From Gardnerella vaginalis (GTDB lineage: Bacteria > Actinomycetota > Actinomycetes > Actinomycetales > Bifidobacteriaceae): 64,000 nt of DNA. Below the pieces are notes generated by a model. The model was given only the letters and a program-made list of their open reading frames with translations, ran no database searches and was not told the origin of the DNA. A program made the translations under genes and the position numbers. The stretch is taken from assembly GCF_040427915.1 (NCBI RefSeq), contig NZ_JBETXJ010000002.1, positions 1,488,001-1,552,000 of the forward strand, written 5' to 3'. Below, in pieces: positions 18,494 to 28,324 of the stretch (position 1 is its first letter; each line of letters begins with the position of its first letter).

Positions 18494-21400
18494 ATGAACA
18501 CTAAAATCGCAGCCGCTATATCTTTAGGCGCAAGTTCACTGGCATTATTCGCAATGGCAAATGTGGCAAATGCTGATGTTGTAAATCAAAACTCAGATAA
18601 TGCAAATGTTGAAATTAATGCTAATCATGAGGATTCTAATCCACAGGAAGCTAAAGCAAATGAACTCGCAAGAGAAGCTGAAAAGCTTGAACTAGAAACC
18701 AAAACAGAAGTAGACAAAGCCGATGAAGCTGTTAAAAACGCAAATAGCAATCTTGCAAAAGTAAATGAAAAAGTAGAAGAGGCATCCCAAAAAGCATTGG
18801 AAGCTACAGAAGCGAAGAATCAAGCAGAAAAAGATGCAGAGGATGCAAAGAAGCAAGATGCAGAAGCTCAAGAAAAAGTAGATGCAGCTCAAAAGAGACT
18901 TGAAGAAGCCGAAAAAATTAAAGAAAATGCACAATTAGCGGCAAGTAACGCCGAAAATGCAAAGAAGCAAGTAGAAAACACTAAAGCACAAGCTATAGAT
19001 GCAAAGAAGCAAGCAGAAACACAACTTGAACAAAATCAAAACGAACTACAAAACGCCCAAAAAACGGTAGATGAAGCAAAAACAAATCGAGATGCAGAAA
19101 ACAAGAAGCTAAATGAAGCTAAAGAAAATCTTGAAAAAGAAAAGTCATCTTATACCTCTTTAGTTGAAAACGCAAAATCTCTTGAAAATGCAAAGAAGCA
19201 AGCAGATAATGATCTTAAAGATAAAGAAACAGAATTAGAAGAAAAACAAGCACAGTTAGATCAACTTAAAAAGTCTGATTCTGCTTTAAGCAATACGGAT
19301 TTGGAAAAAGTAAAACAAATTGCTAAAGAGAAAGAATCCGTTTATAAGCAAGCTCAAGAAAAAGTAAAACAGAGCAAATCATCAATTGAAGAGAAGAATA
19401 AAATAATTGCAAAATATAGCGAAACACTAGAATCTAAAGAAGAAGAACTAGAAAAAATCGATGATTACAAAAAGCTAGTTGAATCTTACAAAAACTTAGA
19501 CAACCTTAGAGGAAAAGCTGATGCAGCAGGAAAAGTCTATGATACCGAAAGCAAAAATGATTCTAATACAGAAAATTCATTAGAGAAGAAGTCTGACTTC
19601 TACAAATTCTTGCAATATGTGATTAACACTGAAAAAGCTAAGAAAAGCAACAAGAACGAAGATCTTATTGCAGACGCTGAACGCGCTCAGAAAATTCTTA
19701 AAGGTGAATCATATGTGATTCCAAGGCAAGAATTCCAAGATGGATCGTATAAAGAAGCACAAACAATAGAAGCTCCAACATGGTATGATGATATTGTAAA
19801 ACCTGGGCTTGGTAGAGTTGGAAGCGCGGACTCTTTGCAAAACATGAAGGAAGCCGCTGAGTATTACGATGCTCTAAACGAGTACAGAAGAAACGATAAC
19901 AACTCGTTGCAAAATGTAGACGTGCGTTTAAGCTTGATTGCCGAAAGCATTGTGCATTCCTTCTACTCTGCTGCTATTAATAATCATGCATTAAACCATG
20001 AAAAGTATGATAACGCTAGTGTTATGGACACTACACCGTACAAAACTGCAGAAAATCTTGCTTGGGGTGATTACGACGGCCATAAAAATGGTCGAATGAA
20101 ATATTCAAATAACGATTGCAAAGTTCTAGATGACGGTAAAACTTCATGCTCAAAACAACTTAAGACGCAAAGCACAGAACCTAAACCTACAGACAACAAG
20201 TCAAATGCCTTAGACGGCTGGTATACGCTTGAAAAGAATCGTTATGAAGAAGCTAGAGATAAAGGAATCTTCTATACATTCAAGGGCGATACAAAAATTG
20301 AAAACAAGCTTTCTGAAGCTGGCAAGCAATTCCTCAAGGAAAATCAATATGATTTTGGAATGAAATTAAGCCAAAACCCAGACACAAGATTATTCGAAAA
20401 CAATGACAAAAATGGCAAGCTAACTAATTTATTTAGTCTTTCCGTAGGTCATTACACTACTTTTGCTAGAAAAGATATAAACGCTGGCGGTTTCGCAGAA
20501 GGCGATTTATATATTCAAGAAATGACTAGACCTTCTGGCAGTAAACAAGAAACTGTTACAAAAAATGAAGATGTTGCCGTATGGCACGGAAGCAACGAAT
20601 CTTCGATTAGTGTTGCCAAATATAAAGAGCTTCTTGATGATTATGAGAACAGTCTAAAGCAAGAAAAAGCTGCTGGAAGCGCATCTGAAAATACAGATGA
20701 AATCGCTAAATTGCAAAAGCTGAATGCTGAAGCAAATAAAGCAAATGCAAATTTGTTTGAAGCTAAGTACAATCTTCGAAAAGTACAATACGATTTGAAT
20801 TTGCCAGACAAAAAGAGCGCTAAGGGGCTAAAAGAACAAGAATTAGAACATGTAAAAGCCGAGAAAGAAAAAGCAAATAATGAAGCTAAAAAATATGGCG
20901 ACCCTAACGCAGACTGGGGAAGCGAAGAAAATGCAGCTATTGCAAACATGCTTGCTAAACAATGGCAGAAAAAGTACACGCATCTAGATGGAAAGGTTAA
21001 AACTCTTAGTAGCTCGACTGATGCTGCGAATTCTAAGAACTTAGCAAATAAAACTGCCTTGGATGCTTTCATAAATTCTGCATACGATTTTGATAGCGCT
21101 AAGAACGAGTTAAAAGAAGCTCAAGAAGAATTTGAAAAACTCACTATTGAAGCAGAGAAATACGAGAATGAGTATAAAGTTGCAAGCACAAATGTAAAAG
21201 AAGCCGAGAAACAATCTCAGTTAACCGGTGAAGCAAAGCAAGCTAAAATCAGGGAGTTTGAAGAATCTGTAAAGCAACTCAAATCTACTAAAGACGATTT
21301 GCAAATCAAAGCTAATGATGCTGCCACTAAATTGGAAGAAGCCAACGAGAAGGTCACGAAACAAGATGCAGCTGTTGGTAATGCCACACAGTTGCTTGAT

Positions 21401-22915
21401 TCTGCTCGTAGCAAAGTTAGTGAATCAGAGAAACAATTAAAACTTGCAAACAAATCTAAGGAAAAAGCTGAACAGCAAGTTGCACAAGCTCAAAGCCAAG
21501 TTAACAAAGCAGATGAGCAATTAAATATTGCAAACCAACAAATTGATTCTGCTAGCGAAAAAGTTACAGAAGCTCAAAAGCAAATTCAAGATGCTGAACA
21601 GAAAGTAGCAGCAGCAACCGAAGTTAAGAATAAAGCTGATGCTACTAAGTCTAATGCAGCTAGGCTAGTATCTGATGCTGCTGCTAAAGCCGCTCAAGCT
21701 AAGCAAAAAGCTGATGAAGCAAAGTCTGCTATTGAGCAAGCACAACGCATTACAAAAGAAGCTAAAAGCCAATTTGAATCAGCAAAGCAAAAGGCTGAAA
21801 ATGTTAAGACGCAAGTTTTGCAAGCGAAGCAAAAAGTTGCTGAATTGCATGAGAAAGTTAAGACGCTTTTGGCTGGAGCTAAAAATAATGTAATTGAAAG
21901 GTACAATGCTACTTTTTCTGCTGTAAGTCAAAGCTTCGATAATCTCGAGAATACGTTTGTTCTTCGTTTTACAACGCTTGATGCAGTGGAACAGTCTCTT
22001 AATAAATCTACTTCTACTTTAGATAAGACTTTAAAGGACGTAAATTCGCTGGTGACTTCAGGTAATGAGAATAATGGTGATGGTGGTAATGATGGTGGCA
22101 ATAATGAATCTCCAACAGTGCCACCAGAAAATCTGCCAACAGATCCGCCAGCAGATCAGTCGCATGATGCAAGTACAGATTTAACTCCTGCTCCTGTTCC
22201 ATCTGTACCTACTCCATCTAAAGAAGTAGAATCGGGCAACGATAATCAGAATACTGGTTCAACTAGCACAACGCAGAACAGTACGAGCAACAGCACGAGT
22301 TCTAGCGAATCCTTCGAAAACTACTACAACCAGTATCTTGCAGGATACGCAAATAACTTGTTTGGCGGCGAGCAACTCGGATTCCACGCTGCTATTCCAG
22401 CTGCACAATCGCAGAGTGCAAACGGAGCAAACGGAGCTAACGGTGCAAATGCTCAAAACGCTCAAAATGCTAATGGCGTTGCAGCAAATAATGTTGCAGG
22501 CGCAGCGCACGCTAACACTCTTAGCGCAAGCAGCGCTAACCGCATAGCAGCTGCTCTTGCATCTGGCGCTAAAGCTGCAGTCAAGGATCTTGCTAAAGAT
22601 CTTGCTAAAGCACAAGATGCTGCTAAGGATTCTGCTGCTAAGAGCGATTCTGCAAAGGACTCCGCTAAGGATTCTGCAAAGAACGATGCAAAGGATTCTG
22701 CAAAGAGCAAGTCTAAGAGCGACTCCAAGAATGATTCCAAGAGCGAATCCAAGGATGAGTCTAAGAACGCTCAAGCTTCTGGCGGCGCACAAGACGGCGC
22801 ACAAAGCTCGTCCAACAGCACTACGATTAAGATTGTTGCAGCTATAGCGACTGTTGTTGCAGGAATCGCAGCAATCGGAGGTGGCGCTTACTTCGCGCGC
22901 CGTCGTCGCGCGTGA
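18494..22915 (+). CDS. Secreted coiled-coil surface protein with CAP-like (SEC10/PgrA-type) domain
   Basis: The 1473-residue product has a signal peptide (MNTKIAAAISLGASSLALFA, cleavage predicted after ANA about residue 28), a long Lys/Glu/Ala/Gln heptad coiled coil to about 330, a globular domain near 445-660 with NEYRRND, HALNHEK, ENLAWG and GHYTTF that resembles the CAP/SEC10-PgrA surface exclusion domain, a second coiled coil to about 1190, a Pro/Thr spacer, an NGANGANGA-rich segment near 1310, an SKSDSKND-type repeat region and a C-terminal hydrophobic helix ending in RRRRA. No LPXTG motif is visible before that helix, so it may be held by the membrane segment or by an unusual sorting signal. 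The ATG at 18494 is preceded by GAGGAGAGG; an upstream in-frame start has no such site. Adhesin or mating-interference roles are only suggested by family. Confidence 0.88.
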   Translation: MNTKIAAAISLGASSLALFAMANVANADVVNQNSDNANVEINANHEDSNPQEAKANELAREAEKLELETKTEVDKADEAVKNANSNLAKVNEKVEEASQKALEATEAKNQAEKDAEDAKKQDAEAQEKVDAAQKRLEEAEKIKENAQLAASNAENAKKQVENTKAQAIDAKKQAETQLEQNQNELQNAQKTVDEAKTNRDAENKKLNEAKENLEKEKSSYTSLVENAKSLENAKKQADNDLKDKETELEEKQAQLDQLKKSDSALSNTDLEKVKQIAKEKESVYKQAQEKVKQSKSSIEEKNKIIAKYSETLESKEEELEKIDDYKKLVESYKNLDNLRGKADAAGKVYDTESKNDSNTENSLEKKSDFYKFLQYVINTEKAKKSNKNEDLIADAERAQKILKGESYVIPRQEFQDGSYKEAQTIEAPTWYDDIVKPGLGRVGSADSLQNMKEAAEYYDALNEYRRNDNNSLQNVDVRLSLIAESIVHSFYSAAINNHALNHEKYDNASVMDTTPYKTAENLAWGDYDGHKNGRMKYSNNDCKVLDDGKTSCSKQLKTQSTEPKPTDNKSNALDGWYTLEKNRYEEARDKGIFYTFKGDTKIENKLSEAGKQFLKENQYDFGMKLSQNPDTRLFENNDKNGKLTNLFSLSVGHYTTFARKDINAGGFAEGDLYIQEMTRPSGSKQETVTKNEDVAVWHGSNESSISVAKYKELLDDYENSLKQEKAAGSASENTDEIAKLQKLNAEANKANANLFEAKYNLRKVQYDLNLPDKKSAKGLKEQELEHVKAEKEKANNEAKKYGDPNADWGSEENAAIANMLAKQWQKKYTHLDGKVKTLSSSTDAANSKNLANKTALDAFINSAYDFDSAKNELKEAQEEFEKLTIEAEKYENEYKVASTNVKEAEKQSQLTGEAKQAKIREFEESVKQLKSTKDDLQIKANDAATKLEEANEKVTKQDAAVGNATQLLDSARSKVSESEKQLKLANKSKEKAEQQVAQAQSQVNKADEQLNIANQQIDSASEKVTEAQKQIQDAEQKVAAATEVKNKADATKSNAARLVSDAAAKAAQAKQKADEAKSAIEQAQRITKEAKSQFESAKQKAENVKTQVLQAKQKVAELHEKVKTLLAGAKNNVIERYNATFSAVSQSFDNLENTFVLRFTTLDAVEQSLNKSTSTLDKTLKDVNSLVTSGNENNGDGGNDGGNNESPTVPPENLPTDPPADQSHDASTDLTPAPVPSVPTPSKEVESGNDNQNTGSTSTTQNSTSNSTSSSESFENYYNQYLAGYANNLFGGEQLGFHAAIPAAQSQSANGANGANGANAQNAQNANGVAANNVAGAAHANTLSASSANRIAAALASGAKAAVKDLAKDLAKAQDAAKDSAAKSDSAKDSAKDSAKNDAKDSAKSKSKSDSKNDSKSESKDESKNAQASGGAQDGAQSSSNSTTIKIVAAIATVVAGIAAIGGGAYFARRRRA

Positions 22916-23014
22916 CGACCTGCCTGAGCGCTTAGACCGCACTAACGATACGATTTGTTTTCCGAATTTTGTACGTGATTTGGGTCAAATTTGGTACAAA
23001 GTGCGGAAGTTTAT

Positions 23015-23064
23015 GTAGTGCGTTTGTACCACGACACACCGTATTTTATGTACAAACGCACTAC
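23015..23064. terminator. Perfect 15-bp hairpin, possible bidirectional terminator
   Basis: GTAGTGCGTTTGTAC and GTACAAACGCACTAC are exact inverted repeats separated by 20 bases, lying between two convergent genes. There is no U tract on either side, so it is either a factor-assisted terminator or a repeat hairpin. The phrase TTTATGTAGTGCGTTTG from its left arm recurs at about 35534. Confidence 0.5.
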
Positions 23065-23083
23065 AAGTCTGCATAGGTTACAT

Positions 23084-23318
23084 CAAGTAAGGTAGAGATT
23101 CGAGATTTTTCGCACTAAATGAGATGAACCTCAGCATCTTTGATGGTGATTCATCGAATGAAGAAGAAAAATCGAGAATCTCGGCGATGAAAACCACGAA
23201 AAAGTTTTAGATATTCAGAAGGTTTGATGTATTTCTATACGAGCAATAAAAGAGGAGCGTAGCGACGGGAGTTGCGAGGAGAGAAATACTCAAACCTCGC
23301 GCAACACCAAGTAAGAAA
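23084..23318 (+). repeat. ~236-bp structured repeat, copy 2
   Basis: Second copy of the element at 14693-14928, same orientation, 235 bases. Differences are a few single bases plus a diverged linker of about 25 bases at 23184-23208; the stems of both predicted domains are preserved. It lies in the 3' region of the coiled-coil protein gene. Confidence 0.75.
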
Positions 23319-23418
23319 TAATGCTCTATAACACGCGAGCGTAGAAACACCCAGCCCTCACACAACACCAACAAGGAGTTTCGTTCGCGCGGTCTAAGCG
23401 CGAATGCAGGTCGATTCG

Positions 23419-24495
23419 CTAGAACCCCAAGCGCTCAAGCTTCTTAGGGTCGCTCTGCCACCCCTTTGCAACCTTTACATGCAAATCGAGCACAGCTTTA
23501 GCGCCCGTAATACGATTCACAGCAGTACGCAAACGCTTCTTAACACGCACAAGATGCTCCGCACCGCGCCCAATAATAATCGGCTTTTGCGAATCTCGCT
23601 CAACATACACCGACACAATCACATGCGCTTTATTATCGTCATATTGCGCATCACCCCCATCGCCTGGGCGCACAATGTCATCTACAACAACCGCAAGCGA
23701 ATGTGGCAACTCGTCGTCAAGCTCCTCAAGAAAAGCCCCACGAATCAGCTCCGCAATCATGCTTGAAGGGCTTTCCTCACTAAGCTGATCGTCTGGATAC
23801 ATCTTTGGACCTTCTGGAAGATTATCAATCAAAACCTTCTTCACTTCGTCAACATTGTCGCGTTCTAGCGCGCTAACTGGCACAATATCTGTAAAATCAG
23901 CAAACTGTTGAATCTCAATCAAATGAGACACCAACTCATCGCGGCTTATAGAATCAATTTTTGTGACGATTCCAATAAGCGGAACCTTCCACACCCAGTT
24001 TCCAGACGCGTCTTTTTTAGCAAAGTCGGAGCGAAGTCGGCTTAAGATTCTTCTATCTCCCGGCCCAATCTCCTGATCTGCTGGAAGCAAGAAAGCAATC
24101 GCATCCACATCTGCAAGAGACTCGTCTACAATATCGTTCAAACGCTGACCTAACAAAGTGCGCGGTCTGTGGATTCCTGGCGTATCAACTAACACCATTT
24201 GCGCGTTTGGAGTTGTTAAGATTCCGCGAATCGCCTTGCGCGTTGTCTCTGGTCGAGAAGACGCGATTGCGATTTGCGTTCCAATTAGCGCGTTCATAAG
24301 CGTTGATTTTCCAACGTTTGGTCTGCCTACTACCGCAACAAATCCCGATTTATAGCCGTTAAAATCGGGCGCTTCTACGCTAGCTTTTAGGGAAGGATCT
24401 AAATTAGCAAACATTTCGTCATTCATATCGTCCATATCGTCCATATCCTCCATATCCTCATTCATTTCATCATTCATTTCATCAATATCTTTCAT
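23419..24495 (-). CDS. era: GTPase Era
   Basis: Era is an essential GTPase that binds the 3' end of 16S rRNA during 30S maturation. The 358-residue product has G1 GRPNVGKS at 57-64, G3 DTPG at 104-107, G4 TKID at 178-181 (TKID in place of the common NKxD) and a C-terminal KH domain with IIGRGAEHLVRVKKR. Family members are usually about 300 residues; the excess is an acidic N-terminal extension built of Met/Asp/Glu (NDEMNEDMEDMDDMDDM), encoded by 9-base repeats, so the true start could be further in. No strong ribosome binding site is seen at 24495. It lies 18 bases after corC in the rsmE-HIT-phoH-ybeY-corC-era series. Confidence 0.95.
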   Translation of the reverse strand: MKDIDEMNDEMNEDMEDMDDMDDMNDEMFANLDPSLKASVEAPDFNGYKSGFVAVVGRPNVGKSTLMNALIGTQIAIASSRPETTRKAIRGILTTPNAQMVLVDTPGIHRPRTLLGQRLNDIVDESLADVDAIAFLLPADQEIGPGDRRILSRLRSDFAKKDASGNWVWKVPLIGIVTKIDSISRDELVSHLIEIQQFADFTDIVPVSALERDNVDEVKKVLIDNLPEGPKMYPDDQLSEESPSSMIAELIRGAFLEELDDELPHSLAVVVDDIVRPGDGGDAQYDDNKAHVIVSVYVERDSQKPIIIGRGAEHLVRVKKRLRTAVNRITGAKAVLDLHVKVAKGWQSDPKKLERLGF

Positions 24496-24513
24496 ATTAT
24501 TCTTAATTCCACA

Positions 24514-26058
24514 CTATTTATCGCCAGCAACTTGCGACGATCCACTGTCTTTGCCACTATCTTTATCGCCATTTTTTCCATCAGTCTTTCCATCGTTTTT
24601 CCCATCAGTCTTGCTATCACTCTTTCCGCCGCTCTTTCCACTATCGTCTTCTTCTTTGAGACCTTGAATATCTTTAAGCCCTTGAATATCTCGCTCAACA
24701 AGAATCGTGGAGACTTTCTTGCGCCGCCCAGCAGAATCAACAGCGGTTAGTTTAAGACCTCGCGTCACAGCACTAGACCCAACAATCGGCACGTTTCCAA
24801 GCAACTTGGTAAGCAACCCAAACACAGTGTCTACATCGTCTTCGTCTATATGAACTTCAAAAATATCTTCCAAATCGGCGATTGGCGTGCGCGCAGGCAT
24901 TTTCCACACACCCTTACTCACCTCTTGCGGATCCGCGTGCTGAGTGCGGTCGTGCTCATCTTCTAGCTCTCCAACAATTTGCTCAATCGCGTCTTCAATC
25001 GTCACAAGCCCTGCAATTCCGCCATATTCGTCTACAACAACAGCAACATGCTGGCGGATTCGCTGCATTTCGTGGAATAAATCATCCACTGGCTTGGACT
25101 CTGGAACAAGCATTGGACTTCTACTAATCGTAGAAACCGCGCGCTCAGATGCTGCTGGATTAAACACGGTTGCGCGCACAGCATCCTTTAAATACGCGAT
25201 TCCTTCCAAATCGTCAACCGACTCGCCAATTATAGGCACGCGAGAAAATCCAGATCTTGAGCACAATTTTAGGAAATTTTCCAGCGTTTCGTCGTTTTTA
25301 ACGCAAATCATATCGGTTCGCGGAACCATGATTTCGCGCGTTAACGTGTCGGAAAGCGTAAGCACGTTGCGCATCATCTCTGAAACTTCTGGGTCAAAAT
25401 CGTTTGCTTCCACAAGCCTATCGATACTCGCTTTAGCTTGGTCTAATTGAATATTCTCCAACTCTTCGTCGTCGGAAAGAGCAGCATTTTTCTTATGATT
25501 TTGGCTTTGATTTTGCGAATCTCCACGGCTTGCGATTTTTGCAAAAGGATTCATAAAAACAGCAATCGAAATTATTCTAGACAAGCGCATTAGCTTAAAA
25601 ACTGGCTGAGCCGCTCCAACTGCTCTTGGCCGCACAAGAACAGAAACAATTGCAACAATCATTGCAACTATTAGCCCGATTAATAGCGTTAACCAAAGAG
25701 GCGCACCAAGAGTCGCCGCGATTGCAGAAAAAGCCACGCCGTCCAACACGTTACACACGATTCGCACAAATGCGCACGCTCCGCTCGTAGCATACCTATC
25801 TGCTATAAGCTTTTTTGCTCTGCGAATTCTAGCAAGCTTCCTCAAGCGAACGACTTGACTTTCGTTATCGTTCGTTTGCTCTTCAATCATAAGATTATTA
25901 AGACTAGACCTTGTGACTCTTGGCACAGCCCCTTCCGCCGCCGCCATTGCAAGCGAAAGCCACACAAGCAAAACTGCGACTATTGCAATCGCACACAAGC
26001 AAGCCCACATATGTGCAGGCAAATCGGGAATCGGCGGAATTGTAATGTTATTTAGCAT
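24514..26058 (-). CDS. CNNM/CorC (HlyC) family transporter-associated protein with CBS domains
   Basis: This family has an N-terminal CNNM (DUF21) membrane domain, a tandem CBS pair that senses adenine nucleotides, and a C-terminal CorC/HlyC domain; members are linked to Mg or Co efflux. Hydrophobic helices cover about residues 20-190, the CBS pair follows MVPRTDMI near 240, and [20 protein letters not shown] marks the second CBS. The C-terminus has an extra low-complexity tail of DGK/DSG repeats. The ATG at 26058 overlaps the ybeY stop by 11 bases and was preferred to an in-frame ATG at 26085, which lacks a ribosome binding site. Its place between ybeY and era is conserved in actinobacteria. 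Confidence 0.9.
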   Translation of the reverse strand: MLNNITIPPIPDLPAHMWACLCAIAIVAVLLVWLSLAMAAAEGAVPRVTRSSLNNLMIEEQTNDNESQVVRLRKLARIRRAKKLIADRYATSGACAFVRIVCNVLDGVAFSAIAATLGAPLWLTLLIGLIVAMIVAIVSVLVRPRAVGAAQPVFKLMRLSRIISIAVFMNPFAKIASRGDSQNQSQNHKKNAALSDDEELENIQLDQAKASIDRLVEANDFDPEVSEMMRNVLTLSDTLTREIMVPRTDMICVKNDETLENFLKLCSRSGFSRVPIIGESVDDLEGIAYLKDAVRATVFNPAASERAVSTISRSPMLVPESKPVDDLFHEMQRIRQHVAVVVDEYGGIAGLVTIEDAIEQIVGELEDEHDRTQHADPQEVSKGVWKMPARTPIADLEDIFEVHIDEDDVDTVFGLLTKLLGNVPIVGSSAVTRGLKLTAVDSAGRRKKVSTILVERDIQGLKDIQGLKEEDDSGKSGGKSDSKTDGKNDGKTDGKNGDKDSGKDSGSSQVAGDK

Positions 26059-26575
26059 GATTTTTCTCGTATTCTTCCAGCTCATTTACGGCACCAGCTG
26101 GCAAAGTGGCGTCGTAAAGCTCGCCAGATCTAGCCGCAAAGAACGTTAGCAAAAGCTGCCTTTGCAAGCCAAACATTTGCTTTTCTTCTTGAGGCGTAGT
26201 GTGATCGTATCCAAGTAAATGCAACATTCCGTGAATCGTGAGTAATAGCATCTCTTCCATTGTGCTATGCCCTGCCGCTGCTGCCTGTTGAGCCGCCACC
26301 CACGGGCAAATCACAAGGTCTCCAAGCATTCCTTCACTCACTTTGTCGTCGCTTCCAGGAGTCAGCTCGTCCATTGGAAAGCTCATAACGTCTGTAGGAC
26401 CTTCTAAGTCCATCCACTTTTCGTGAAGACTAGCGATTGGCTCTGGATCCACAAAAGTAATTGACAAATCGGATTGAACGCTTACTCGCATTTGTTGCAA
26501 AACCCACATTCCAAGGTCGGAGAATATTTTTGGGTCGATTTGCCAAACGGTTTCGTTCATCACTTCAACACTCAT
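26048..26575 (-). CDS. ybeY: Endoribonuclease YbeY (rRNA maturation factor)
   Basis: YbeY is a zinc-dependent single-strand endoribonuclease in 16S rRNA 3'-end processing and ribosome quality control. The 175-residue product shows the metal-binding [11 protein letters not shown] with histidines at 115, 119 and 125, and the family DVMSFPMDE segment near 62-70. It starts two bases after the phoH stop and overlaps corC. Its partner era is encoded two genes downstream, in line with their joint action on 16S rRNA. Confidence 0.96.
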   Translation of the reverse strand: MSVEVMNETVWQIDPKIFSDLGMWVLQQMRVSVQSDLSITFVDPEPIASLHEKWMDLEGPTDVMSFPMDELTPGSDDKVSEGMLGDLVICPWVAAQQAAAAGHSTMEEMLLLTIHGMLHLLGYDHTTPQEEKQMFGLQRQLLLTFFAARSGELYDATLPAGAVNELEEYEKNHAK

Positions 26576-26577
26576 GA

Positions 26578-27840
26578 TTACTTGATATTCCTCTCAAGAT
26601 TTTGCGATTCAAGACTTTGCGATTCTTCGGTTGCTGGCGATTCAAGACTTTTCCTATTTCTAGCCTTCTCGCGCCTAAAATCAGCCTCACGATTTTCCCA
26701 CGCTTCATACGCTTCTACGATTCGCCCAACAAGCTCGGCCCTAACAACGTCTTGCGCATTTAAGTGAACAAACGCAATACTTTTAACGTCTTTCAGCACG
26801 TTCTCAATCGAAGCTAATCCAGATTTTGGAACCGCTAAATCAACTTGCGTTCTATCTCCTGTAATCACCATTGTGGTGTTAAATCCAAGACGCGTCAAAA
26901 ACATCTTAAGCTGCTGAACAGTAGCATTTTGCGCTTCGTCTAAAATAACAAAAGCGTCATTAAGCGTGCGACCTCTCATGTATGCAAGCGGAGCCACTTC
27001 CACAACGTTCTCGTCCATGTATCGCTTAAGTTGCGGCGCTCCCAACATGTCGGAAAGCGCGTCGTAAAGCGGCCTTAAATATGGGTCTACTTTGTCGTTT
27101 AGCGTTCCAGGCAAGAATCCAAGATTTTCCCCAGCTTCTACAGCAGGGCGCGTCAACACTATTCTTCGCACTCGCCCATCTTCTAAAGCTCTAACAGCCT
27201 TAGCAACCGCTAAATACGTTTTTCCAGTACCAGCAGGCCCAATTCCAAACGTTACAGTATTTGATTCCATTGCTTGAATATAAGCTGTTTGACCCGCTGT
27301 TTTTGCGCGAACAGGATTTCCTCCTGCAAACGTTATAACACCTTTAGCCATTCGCGCTTTTCTGCTCATTGCACGCCTTTTAGCATCTTCACTAGATGGC
27401 ATTAAATCGGCAGAATCGCGCGCAAAATCGCTTTCCATTGCGCCAGTTCCAAAGCCAGATTCAGCTCCAGTACCAAAAGACTTTAATCCGCTAAACGCTC
27501 CGCCTAAAACTCCGCCATTGTGCCCAATCCTATCGATTCGCACATTATGCTCGCTACCTTTAAGCACATCTCTTTCTAGCATGCGTTTTACAGCATAAGA
27601 ATCAACAGGAGCTTCGTAAGCGCAATCAACTATTTTGCGCAACGCGTGTTCGGCTTTGCAAGCGTCTTCTTCACTTCTTGCGCTTCTAGATACGATTTTC
27701 ACACAATCCGCGTGAACGGAAATATCTATGCTTGGAAAAGCCTTCTCCAACTCTCTTAAGTTTGAATCTGCTGCTCCCAAAACAGCAACTGGGCTTAATT
27801 CGCTTGGAATTTGAACAATACGCGTTGTACTATTTGCCAC
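26578..27840 (-). CDS. phoH: PhoH-family ATPase
   Basis: A 420-residue ATPase of the PhoH/PhoL class, found beside ybeY in many bacteria and thought to take part in RNA metabolism. Walker A GPAGTGKT is at 201-208 and Walker [10 protein letters not shown] near 290. An N-terminal KH-like region (to about 80) precedes a Gly/Ser-rich insertion at about 105-150, and the C-terminus ends in a variable tail ([19 protein letters not shown]) encoded by short imperfect repeats. The stop is two bases before the ybeY start, and the gene begins three bases after the HIT gene, so transcription is shared. Confidence 0.94.
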   Translation of the reverse strand: MANSTTRIVQIPSELSPVAVLGAADSNLRELEKAFPSIDISVHADCVKIVSRSARSEEDACKAEHALRKIVDCAYEAPVDSYAVKRMLERDVLKGSEHNVRIDRIGHNGGVLGGAFSGLKSFGTGAESGFGTGAMESDFARDSADLMPSSEDAKRRAMSRKARMAKGVITFAGGNPVRAKTAGQTAYIQAMESNTVTFGIGPAGTGKTYLAVAKAVRALEDGRVRRIVLTRPAVEAGENLGFLPGTLNDKVDPYLRPLYDALSDMLGAPQLKRYMDENVVEVAPLAYMRGRTLNDAFVILDEAQNATVQQLKMFLTRLGFNTTMVITGDRTQVDLAVPKSGLASIENVLKDVKSIAFVHLNAQDVVRAELVGRIVEAYEAWENREADFRREKARNRKSLESPATEESQSLESQNLERNIK

Positions 27841-27843
27841 GAT

Positions 27844-28224
27844 TTATAAACTACCTTCTTCAAGTTTTTCGCCTGTTAAAACATGAGCGTGAACATGGAA
27901 CACGGTTTGACCAGCTCCCAAACCAGTGTTGAAAACAAGGCGATAATCGCCATTATAAAAGTTGTTTGCAATTTTTTGCGCAACGCATGCAATATGAGCC
28001 AAAACATCAGCATCATTTTGAGCAAGATCTGCAACATTCTTGTAATGATTGCGCGGAACAATCAAAACATGCACCTTGGCTTGCGGATTAATGTCTTTAA
28101 AAGCCACTACTTCATCGTCTTCATACACTTTGCTGCTTGGGATTTGCCCATCAATTATCTTGCAAAAAATGCAATCGTCGTCAGTTTTGTATGTTTTGCA
28201 TGCTTTATCCATTATTTTGCCCAC
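27844..28224 (-). CDS. HIT-family nucleotide-binding protein (HinT-like)
   Basis: Histidine triad proteins hydrolyse nucleoside phosphoramidates or aminoacyl-AMP. The 126-residue product has the triad HVHAHVL at 110-116 with a Cys pair CIFC at 18-21 near the N-terminus, typical of the HinT branch. Start is GTG at 28224; an ATG at 28212 is also possible and neither has a strong site. It sits upstream of phoH in the rsmE-HIT-phoH series, as in other actinobacteria. Confidence 0.93.
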   Translation of the reverse strand: MGKIMDKACKTYKTDDDCIFCKIIDGQIPSSKVYEDDEVVAFKDINPQAKVHVLIVPRNHYKNVADLAQNDADVLAHIACVAQKIANNFYNGDYRLVFNTGLGAGQTVFHVHAHVLTGEKLEEGSL

Positions 28225-28324
28225 TTTTCAATAATTCTTATTGCAATTCTTGTTGCAATTCTTATTGCCGAACACCATTTACTATTTTACACAAAACACG
28301 CACAAAGCTTGCAAAGATTGCTTA

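Larger units (their letters stand above)
22916..23418. other. Convergent intergenic region after the coiled-coil protein and era
   Basis: 503 bases holding GCAGGTCG-type motifs at both ends (about 22914 inverted and 23405 direct), a perfect 15-bp hairpin (23015-23064) and copy 2 of the ~236-bp repeat (23084-23318). No gene is supported. Confidence 0.65.
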
